Assembly (NCBI GenBank): GCA_029260615.1
Contig: JAJDCX010000032.1
Span: 1 to 58,776 of the forward strand
Source: Phycisphaeraceae bacterium
GTDB lineage: Bacteria > Planctomycetota > Phycisphaerae > Phycisphaerales > Phycisphaeraceae
Direction: 5' to 3'
DNA length: 58,776 bases
Translations under genes and position numbers: made by a program
Shown here: one piece after another, positions 52,490 to 58,776 of the stretch
How positions within the stretch are numbered: position 1 is the stretch's first letter
How the letters are laid out: the number at the start of each line of letters is the position of its first letter
Notes under the pieces: generated by a model
What the model saw: the letters and a program-made list of their open reading frames with translations, nothing else
Told to the model about the DNA's origin: nothing
The model's database searches: none

Positions 52490-54133
52490 TCACGGGCTGC
52501 GGTAGTACTGCAGGAGTGTCTGGCGGGTCAATTCGATCCCGCCGTTGGGCAGGGTGGTTTCTTTGATGAAGATGATTTCGAAGGAGTCGATCTGTTTGTC
52601 CAGGCCGTGTGATTGATTGAAACGGCGTTCCAGGTAGTTGGCGAAGGGGTGGAGGTTGTGGTCGAACTGGGGCATAGAGAGGTTACGCAGGTATTTACGC
52701 CAGCGGTTGCCCGGGGCGTGGCCTGAGAGGTAGGCGGGGTTGGACCAGTTCACGCGTTGGCCGGTGAAGACATCGACCTGCGAGCCGTCAGCGAGTTGTG
52801 CGGGCATGACGAACCAGCCGTCGTGGCTGAGGGCGCCCGGAGAGATCATGTTCCAGCTCTGTTCCATCCGCAGGACGTCGCCTACGGCGGTGATGCGAAC
52901 GGGCAGTATCGGGTTGTCGCGTTGGGAGTCGAGCCATTGGACGTTCCAGGCGATGGCGTAGAAGAGGGCGATCGACGCGACGAGTTGCTCCCAGCCCCGG
53001 GCTTTGATTCCCAGGTGTCGGCTGGTGGGGACGTCGATGAGGACGTCGCCGGTGCCTCGCCGGGATCGGGAGATGACCGTCGGCAGGCGTTTGAGCAGTG
53101 CAAGCAGCCAGAGCGCCCGTGGGGGGTTGGCCCGAAGCCCGGCCTGTCGGAGGGCCCGTGAACGCAGCCAGTCCCACCATTTACCCGGGATAAATACCAG
53201 CCAACTCACCGCGGCGACGTAGGGCAGCAGCCCCAGGTTCAGTGCCATCGCCAGGGCCAGGTGTGTCCCGATCATCGCGATGATGACCAGCATCCGGGCG
53301 GTCCCCGTCCACACCGGGCAGAAGGCAAGCAGCGGTGCGGCGATCGCCATCGTGAACGCCACCTTGGTCAGGATCGGCAGCAGCCAGTCGATCTGACGCA
53401 GCCAGATACCAAAGGGGGTGACCAGTTGGTCAACGTGCAAGGCGAAGTAGGCGGCGTTCTGGTGCCACCACATCGGGTGGTCTTTGAAGGTGGCGGTGAA
53501 CCAATAGACAAGGCACACCTGCAGCAGGATCGCGACCCCGGCGACCGACAGCAGGCGGTTGTCCTTGCGGCGGTAAAGGGTCAGAGGCCCGGAGGCACTA
53601 TCCACAGACCATCTTGCCCCAAGTGGCAGAAGCATTGCCCAGAACAGCAGCAGCCGAAGCAGTGCGTCGCCCGCCTGCAGTATGGCCGGGTTTCGGTGGT
53701 GCAGGCTCAGTAGAAGCGCCCAGGACCCAAACGTCGCCAGGCGTGTCCTTATGCCAAACAGCAGCGTGAAGGCGAAGTACCCCGCCAACCCAAATAAAGC
53801 CGCCTGCCAAAGGAACGATCCGCTGATGGAGTGAAGTGACAGGTAGGCTCGCAGGCCTTCGCTTTCAAATAGAACCGACCTGGGCAGCACGCCCGCATCG
53901 GTGTAATGGGCGGTCAGGGTTCCAGCCCGGGACACCAGGTCAATCAGGAGCATGACCGCCAGGCCGACCCGTAGGATCGCCAGCGATCGCAGGTCCACGC
54001 TGCCCAGCACCGCCAATCGTTGCCGCCAAGCCGCCAGCCAACGTGATAAGGCCCCCGCGGGTCTGGTCGCAATGCGTGTGACCCCCGCAGGGCTGATCTT
54101 TGCCGTCGAACTATCCTCGCGATACTCGCTCAA
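52490..54133 (-). CDS. HTTM-domain membrane protein (vitamin K-dependent carboxylase-like)
   Basis: The protein (about 547 residues) has numerous membrane helices. LRSLAILRVGLAVMLLIDL opens the HTTM domain, with LHHRNPAILQAGDALLRLLLFWAM and WWHQNAAYF typical of it. The C-terminal third is soluble (RMEQSWNMISPGAL, GQRVNWSNPAYLSGH). The HTTM domain is shared with vitamin K-dependent gamma-glutamyl carboxylases, but bacterial members act on unknown substrates. TTG at 54133 with GGAGG upstream is the chosen start; a longer in-frame TTG at 54163 exists. Confidence 0.78.
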   Translation of the reverse strand: MSEYREDSSTAKISPAGVTRIATRPAGALSRWLAAWRQRLAVLGSVDLRSLAILRVGLAVMLLIDLVSRAGTLTAHYTDAGVLPRSVLFESEGLRAYLSLHSISGSFLWQAALFGLAGYFAFTLLFGIRTRLATFGSWALLLSLHHRNPAILQAGDALLRLLLFWAMLLPLGARWSVDSASGPLTLYRRKDNRLLSVAGVAILLQVCLVYWFTATFKDHPMWWHQNAAYFALHVDQLVTPFGIWLRQIDWLLPILTKVAFTMAIAAPLLAFCPVWTGTARMLVIIAMIGTHLALAMALNLGLLPYVAAVSWLVFIPGKWWDWLRSRALRQAGLRANPPRALWLLALLKRLPTVISRSRRGTGDVLIDVPTSRHLGIKARGWEQLVASIALFYAIAWNVQWLDSQRDNPILPVRITAVGDVLRMEQSWNMISPGALSHDGWFVMPAQLADGSQVDVFTGQRVNWSNPAYLSGHAPGNRWRKYLRNLSMPQFDHNLHPFANYLERRFNQSHGLDKQIDSFEIIFIKETTLPNGGIELTRQTLLQYYRSP

Positions 54134-54291
54134 CACCCGCCTCCATCTATATGACACAGCCAATTACCCTCACTCATCGGCAATCCGCCACGATACGGTG
54201 GAACGGTTGTTCGTCATCCACTGAACATGAGCCCGACTTGCGGGTAACATCGTTTCCAAAACGACGTTACGCTAATCTACACGATCTGTGC

Positions 54292-54319
54292 AAAAAACAA
54301 CCCCGGTTTGAGCCGGGGT
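54292..54319 (-). terminator. Terminator of rpsT
   Basis: On the minus strand CCCCGG CTCAAA CCGGGG is followed by TTGTTTTTT. It lies 43 nt beyond the rpsT stop. Confidence 0.85.
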
Positions 54320-54361
54320 CGAGTAAATTTTTTAAATTGTTATATAACACCGCCAGGCAGC

Positions 54362-54628
54362 TTATGCTGACTTTTCGTTTAACTTGGTTGTTAAACGGGA
54401 CTTGTGCCTTGCGGCGGTGTTCTTGTGCATCGTGCTGCCGCTGGCTGCCTGGTCGAGCATTTTGTAGAGCCCGGTGAGTTGTGTCTTGGCTTCCTCGACG
54501 GTCCCGTGGAGGATGGTCTCGCGGTAATTCTTCATCGCGTCGCGGATATCACCCTTGCGCCAGCGGTTGCGTGACCGGGCTTTGGCGTTCTGGCGGATAC
54601 GTTTACGGGCGCTGAGCGAGTGTGCCAT
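54362..54628 (-). CDS. rpsT: 30S ribosomal protein S20
   Basis: The 88-residue, strongly basic protein has the S20 layout: MAHSLSARKRIRQNAKARSR at the N-terminus, three long helices (NYRETILHGTVEEAKTQL, LTGLYKMLDQAA) and C-terminal TMHKNTAARHKSRLTTKLN. It binds 16S rRNA early in 30S assembly. It is a single gene with its own terminator. Its start overlaps by 7 bp the ORF on the opposite strand. Confidence 0.95.
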   Translation of the reverse strand: MAHSLSARKRIRQNAKARSRNRWRKGDIRDAMKNYRETILHGTVEEAKTQLTGLYKMLDQAASGSTMHKNTAARHKSRLTTKLNEKSA

Positions 54629-55929
54629 CGATAGAGTCCTGTTGCAGGGGGGAAACCGAGCCGAGCATTATGCCTGATATCGCTGTCCGGATCAAGTGGG
54701 GATATGTCCCGGGCCAGCCCGGCAATCCGGGAGGGGCACAGGAAGTGGGAATTACCCCGTGTGATGTCAGGGAAGTTACGGATATCAATGGTGTTGCCAA
54801 CATCGACGGGGCCGACTCAAGCTGGACCACGGCCTCAACCATCTTTGTCGGGTCTAATAATGATCCGCAGGTTTACTTCGGGTCCAGCGTTTTCGTCGCC
54901 GAGGGGAATCTCAATGTCACAGCCGGCGGGTCGGTGTCCGCGGCTCAGCTGGGTATCGCGGGTCGAAACATATCCATCGGCGTAGTCAACATCACCGACC
55001 CCGGTTCCACGGTCTCCGTCAACTCCGTCGCGTTGGGCAAGACCAGCACCACCACCTTCACCTTCGGGTCCAACGCCACGCTGAATATCTCCAACGCCGG
55101 CCTGCTGGACGTCACCGGTGACGTCAACGTCTACCACGGCGCGATCAATTTGGATCAGGGCACGATCAATGCTGCCAATCTCGTCCTGCGCGGTGCCCAA
55201 CTCATCCATCCCGCAGGCCTGGGTGAGACAGGGGACACGGCTGTCACACTTACGGGCACGGGTCAGATCAATGCCGATGTCAGCAACCTCGGTGGCACGG
55301 TTTCACCGGGTTTGTCCCCGGGTATTCTTAACATTGATGGCACTTACACCCAGGCCATCGACGCCAACCTCGCCATCGAAATCGCGGGCCTCTCCGCCGG
55401 TATCGGTCACGACCAGCTTGCGGTCACCGGGGTCGCTACGCTCGACGGCATGCTGGACCTGACGATCCTGGACACCGCGTTCGCCCCGACACTCGGGGAC
55501 AGCTTCGATATCCTCACCGCTTCATCCGTCGCCGGTGCGTTCAGCGATGTGACCGGCACATTGATTGGCGGGACCACCCGGTTCTCGGTGACCTATCTTG
55601 CTGACCGTGTGCGTGTTGAAGTGGTAGCCACCGCGCCGCATCTGGCGGGGGATCTGGATGATGATGGTTTTGTGGGGATCGCCGATCTGAACCTGGTGCT
55701 GAGCCGATGGAATCAGGCTTCCCCGGCGGGTGTCTGGTCTTTGGGCGACGTCTCAGGTGACGGGTTCATCGGCATCGAAGACCTTAACGCGGTGTTGGGC
55801 AATTGGAACGCCGGGACCCCGCCGCCACCTGATGCCAGCGCACAGGTCCCTGAACCGGGAGCGATTGTGCTGATGGCGATTGGCGTGGGGGTATTGGGCG
55901 GTGGCCGCCGGCGTTCAGAGACCATCTGA
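54622..55929 (+). CDS. Dockerin-like/PEP-CTERM surface protein, apparently 5'-truncated
   Basis: The 435-codon ORF has Gly/Ser/Thr-rich, autotransporter-like beta-solenoid sequence (FVAEGNLNVTAGGSVSAAQL, LRGAQLIHPAGLGETGDTAV), two EF-hand/dockerin-type repeats (GDLDDDGFVGIADLN and GDVSGDGFIGIEDLN) and a tail VPEPGAIVLMAIGVGVLGG with GRRRSE. It has no signal peptide, begins inside rpsT, and opens in mid-repeat (WTTASTIFVGSNNDPQVYFG). The N-terminal signal and first strands of such proteins are missing, so the 5' part was probably lost. It may be a pseudogene. Confidence 0.6.
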   Translation: MPSIESCCRGETEPSIMPDIAVRIKWGYVPGQPGNPGGAQEVGITPCDVREVTDINGVANIDGADSSWTTASTIFVGSNNDPQVYFGSSVFVAEGNLNVTAGGSVSAAQLGIAGRNISIGVVNITDPGSTVSVNSVALGKTSTTTFTFGSNATLNISNAGLLDVTGDVNVYHGAINLDQGTINAANLVLRGAQLIHPAGLGETGDTAVTLTGTGQINADVSNLGGTVSPGLSPGILNIDGTYTQAIDANLAIEIAGLSAGIGHDQLAVTGVATLDGMLDLTILDTAFAPTLGDSFDILTASSVAGAFSDVTGTLIGGTTRFSVTYLADRVRVEVVATAPHLAGDLDDDGFVGIADLNLVLSRWNQASPAGVWSLGDVSGDGFIGIEDLNAVLGNWNAGTPPPPDASAQVPEPGAIVLMAIGVGVLGGGRRRSETI

Positions 55930-56230
55930 CGGCCCGGGGTTATTTCGAGTCATAGCTTGTCTGGTGGGCACTTGAAGGGGGCGCCCACGGGGTATTATTT
56001 AAGACTAATATATCTGTAAAGGGCTGGCTTTTGCCTCCCGAGGGGCTATATTAGGGCTTTGATTACATGTCTTAGATGGCCGGTGAGGCAAGAAGAGATT
56101 GCCAATGAAAGATCCGGTCGGGATCAGTCGGTATGTCGTGCTGAAAACATGTCTCATGCACCGAGGCGGGTGTGAGGTGCGGGGGCCGAAAGACGATCAG
56201 GCATCATTTTAATTCAGAGGGAGGATACGG
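55930..56230. other. Intergenic region before the large repetitive gene
   Basis: About 300 bases. A strong ribosome-binding site (AGAGGGAGGA, 56216-56225) lies at its end. No riboswitch, clear promoter or terminator recognised. Confidence 0.4.
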
Positions 56231-58776
56231 ATGTTCGGACTAAAGAATGCGACCGTTGGTGGATCGTGCGCTTGGGTTCTTCTCGGTGTCTTGCTGATAA
56301 CGCCCCGTGCCGAGGCGGCGGTGGTCAACGCGAACTGGACCGGTGGCGGTGACGGGGTCAACTATAGCGACGGCCTGAACTGGGACATCGGTGTCGCCCC
56401 GATCGACAACATCGTTGATTCCTACGTCGTGAATATCCCCGCCAGTCAGGCGGTGACGTTTAATGTACCGACGGTAGGCAATACCGTGTTTCAGTTGACA
56501 CTGGGTTCGAGTGCGACGCTGACGATGAACCCGGGGCGAGATCTGACGGTAACCGACTCTGCTAACATCGCCGGGCTAGTCAATTCGACCACAGGTGTGT
56601 TCAACGCCAGCGCTATCGCCTCGCAATTCACCGGCAATGCGCCGCGTGTGTGGGCGTCCGGGGGCGGGGCCGTCACCATTAATGCTGCGTCTTACGTCAA
56701 CACCGCCAACAGCGGCGACCTGATCGTCGCGGACGACCCCGGCTCGGTGGTCAACCTCTCGGGTGTGCTGAGCATCAACAACGACAAGGATTTCGGGGGT
56801 TCGCCGATCACAACGATCGCCGGCCGTAACGGTGGGCTGGTCAACCTCTCGGGGCTGACCAGCGTCGTGGGCGCCCGCAACGGCGACTCGCTTCGCTTCG
56901 AGGTAAGCGGTGGGGGTTCTCTGGACCTCTCAAGCGTGACGACGATCTCTGGCAGCCGAAATGTCCGGTTCACCTCCGACGGCTCGGCGTTGAGCCTGCC
57001 GGCGCTGCAAACCATCAGCGGTGGGGTATTGTTTGAGATGGCCAACGGCATGGCGGTCAACCTGCCAATGCTGACTAGCATCGACGGCGCGGGCAGCGGG
57101 ATCACCACCGTCCTGGCGCCGCCCACCAGCGGGTCACTGACCGCCGCGGCGCTGACCTCGCTGCGCCGCACGACGCTCACGCTCGAAGCCTGGCAGACGC
57201 TGACCACCGGCGCGCTGGGCGACATCGACGGATCACGCCTGCTGATCAGCGGCGGGCAGGTTTTTAACAGCGTTTCCGCGGCCACATACGACACGACGGA
57301 TTTCTTTGGCGGCGGTGACTTCTTCACCGCTACCGACGCCGGGACGGTCTTGAACCTTTCCAGCCTCACCGGCCTGAACTTCGACCAGGACTTCGGCGGC
57401 TCGCCGTTGTATACCATCGCCGCACGCGATGGCGGTTCGATCGATCTCTCCCAAGTGACCAACGTCGTCGGCGGACGAAACGGCGATTCGCTTCAGTTCA
57501 GCGTGACCAACGGTGGTTCGATCGACCTGACCAACCTCACCTCGATCACCGGCAACCGCAACGTCCGGTTCACCTCAGACGGCACAGCCATGGCGCTGCC
57601 GAACCTCTCGACGATCACCGGCGGGGTCGTCTTCGAGCTGGCCACGAGCCAGGTCCTGAACCTCCCGTTGCTCACCAGCTACGACGGGACCGGCAGCGGC
57701 TTCAACGCCACCTTCAACGCCCCGGCGGGGGGGTCTATCTCGGCTAACGCCCTGCTTCAGATGGACGATGTGGACGTCAGCGCCGGCGTCGGCGGAACGG
57801 TCAATCTGACCGGACTGGGCAGCTACACCCGGGGCACAATGACCTACGGCGGGGGACAGACGATCAACGTCGGCGCGCTCAACGACGTTGACGGGTCACG
57901 TTTCCTCATCAGCGGCGGGCAGACCTTTGCCAGCGTCGCCGCCACAACCTACGACACACTCGACTTCTTCGGAGGCGGCGACATCTTCACCGCCACCGGG
58001 GCACTCACCGTGCTGGACCTCTCCAGCCTCAACAGCCTGAACTTCGACCAGGACTTCGGCGGCTCGCCGATCTACACCATCGCGGCCCGTGACGGCGGGG
58101 CGGTCGATCTCTCCGGCGTGACCAACGTCGTTGGCGGACGCAACGGGGATTCCCTGCGCTTGGAGGTCGGCACCGGCGGCTCGATCGACCTGTCCAATCT
58201 TCAGTCGATCACCGGCAGCCGAAACGTCCGATTCACTTCCGACGGCACGGCCCTTTCGTTGCCCAACCTCTCGACGATCGATGCTGGGGTTGTCTTCGAA
58301 CTAGCGACGGGCCAGGCGCTGATCCTGCCGGCGCTGACCAGCTTCGACGGGACCGGCAGCGGCTTCAACGCCACCTTCAACGCGCCGGCGAGCGGGTCCA
58401 TTTCTGCCAATGCTCTGCTTCAGATGGACGATGTCGATGTCAGCATCGGCGTCGGCGGGACGGTCAACCTCACCGCCCTGAACAGCTTCACCCGAGGCAC
58501 TATAACCTATGGCGCGGGACAGACGCTCAACGTCGGCACGCTCAATAACGTCGACGGGTCACGGTTCCTTGTCAGCGGTGGACAGACTTTCGCCGGCGTC
58601 ACCGCTACGACCTACAGCTCGCTTTCGTTCTTCGGCGGGGGGGACATCTTCTCCGCTACCGGGGCGCTCACTGCACTGGACCTTTCCAGCCTCACCAGCC
58701 TGAACTTCGACCAGGACTTCGGTGGCTCGCCGATCTACGCCATCGCCGCACGCGACGGCGGGGCGGTCGATCTCTC
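56231..58776 (+). CDS. Large repetitive exported surface protein (3' end outside window)
   Basis: Translation from ATG 56231 stays open for 848 codons to the window edge. The signal peptide (MFGLKNATVGGSCAWVLLG, cleavage near AEAAV) is followed by NWTGGGDGVNYSDGLNWD, a common start of large PEP-CTERM/autotransporter-like proteins. The rest is beta-solenoid-like repeats: an initial 200-residue unit and 221-residue units (see repeat entry), each with GDSLRFEV/GSIDLSNL/RNVRFTSDGTALSLP-type strands. The sorting signal, if present, lies beyond the edge. AGAGGGAGG precedes the ATG. Confidence 0.85.
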   Translation, partial: MFGLKNATVGGSCAWVLLGVLLITPRAEAAVVNANWTGGGDGVNYSDGLNWDIGVAPIDNIVDSYVVNIPASQAVTFNVPTVGNTVFQLTLGSSATLTMNPGRDLTVTDSANIAGLVNSTTGVFNASAIASQFTGNAPRVWASGGGAVTINAASYVNTANSGDLIVADDPGSVVNLSGVLSINNDKDFGGSPITTIAGRNGGLVNLSGLTSVVGARNGDSLRFEVSGGGSLDLSSVTTISGSRNVRFTSDGSALSLPALQTISGGVLFEMANGMAVNLPMLTSIDGAGSGITTVLAPPTSGSLTAAALTSLRRTTLTLEAWQTLTTGALGDIDGSRLLISGGQVFNSVSAATYDTTDFFGGGDFFTATDAGTVLNLSSLTGLNFDQDFGGSPLYTIAARDGGSIDLSQVTNVVGGRNGDSLQFSVTNGGSIDLTNLTSITGNRNVRFTSDGTAMALPNLSTITGGVVFELATSQVLNLPLLTSYDGTGSGFNATFNAPAGGSISANALLQMDDVDVSAGVGGTVNLTGLGSYTRGTMTYGGGQTINVGALNDVDGSRFLISGGQTFASVAATTYDTLDFFGGGDIFTATGALTVLDLSSLNSLNFDQDFGGSPIYTIAARDGGAVDLSGVTNVVGGRNGDSLRLEVGTGGSIDLSNLQSITGSRNVRFTSDGTALSLPNLSTIDAGVVFELATGQALILPALTSFDGTGSGFNATFNAPASGSISANALLQMDDVDVSIGVGGTVNLTALNSFTRGTITYGAGQTLNVGTLNNVDGSRFLVSGGQTFAGVTATTYSSLSFFGGGDIFSATGALTALDLSSLTSLNFDQDFGGSPIYAIAARDGGAVDL
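56777..58776. repeat. Long tandem repeat inside the surface-protein gene
   Basis: The codons for N-F-D-Q-D-F-G-G (first copy N-N-D-K-D-F) recur at 56777, 57377, 58040 and 58703. The spacings are 600, 663 and 663 bp, i.e. 200, 221 and 221 codons. The 663-bp units are highly similar and in frame. The window ends inside the next unit, so the true copy number is unknown. Confidence 0.85.

Noticed and set aside
56692..57462. 256-codon minus-strand ORF and similar ones at 57493-57675 and 58201-58410
   Set aside because: They mirror the repeats of the plus-strand surface-protein gene, which has a signal peptide, ribosome-binding site and continuous frame.

Overview
The window most likely comes from a member of the Planctomycetota, probably class Phycisphaerae. 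This is inferred from the dense set of PEP-CTERM proteins (C-terminal V/T-P-E-P-A-S, a hydrophobic helix, then an Arg cluster), a dockerin-like repeat placed directly before one PEP-CTERM tail, an archaeal/eukaryotic-type prolyl-tRNA synthetase, a lysine-rich tail fused to a DksA-like protein, and high GC. No 16S gene is present, so the assignment rests on these traits. The left edge begins inside a repeat that recurs at 35134, and the right edge stops inside a 663-bp tandem repeat. Both are typical places for an assembly to break, so the window may be a complete contig.

Layout. 1-10 kb: one repeat copy, miaB with a dipeptidase, a GH130 glycoside phosphorylase, a DUF4037 protein, mannose-6-phosphate isomerase, ispG and clpS. 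10-19.5 kb: a sigma-54 regulatory island (a receiver-less AAA+ activator, a stand-alone degenerate receiver-like protein, a sigma-54-type promoter and three copies of a 15-bp palindrome), followed by eight consecutive same-strand PEP-CTERM genes, including two duplicated pairs. 19.5-34 kb: metabolic and housekeeping genes (NAD-type isocitrate dehydrogenase, RNase HI, zinc-ribbon protein, tRNA-Ala, an unusual tRNA with UAA anticodon, GH113, argJ, class II aldolase, Nudix, ferritin) interspersed with three more PEP-CTERM genes, one of them a trypsin-like protease. 34.5-36 kb: a low-GC membrane protein, the second repeat copy and a mosaic of short dispersed repeats. 36-51 kb: folC, serS, a HEAT-like exported protein, proS, thrC, an amidotransferase, lspA, a DksA-like protein and leuD. 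51-58.8 kb: a PEP-CTERM gene, an HTTM membrane protein, rpsT, an apparently 5'-truncated dockerin/PEP-CTERM gene and a large repetitive surface protein that runs off the end.

How the parts may work together. The exported proteins would be sorted by an exosortase that is not in this window. In some other bacteria sigma-54 activators of the PrsR type control PEP-CTERM genes. Here the activator lacks the receiver domain of PrsR, and a separate receiver-like protein lies just downstream behind its own putative sigma-54 promoter and palindrome array. A split regulator next to an array of its likely targets is the best candidate for an undescribed arrangement in this window. GH130, ManA and GH113 together suggest growth on mannans or manno-oligosaccharides, although the three genes are scattered.
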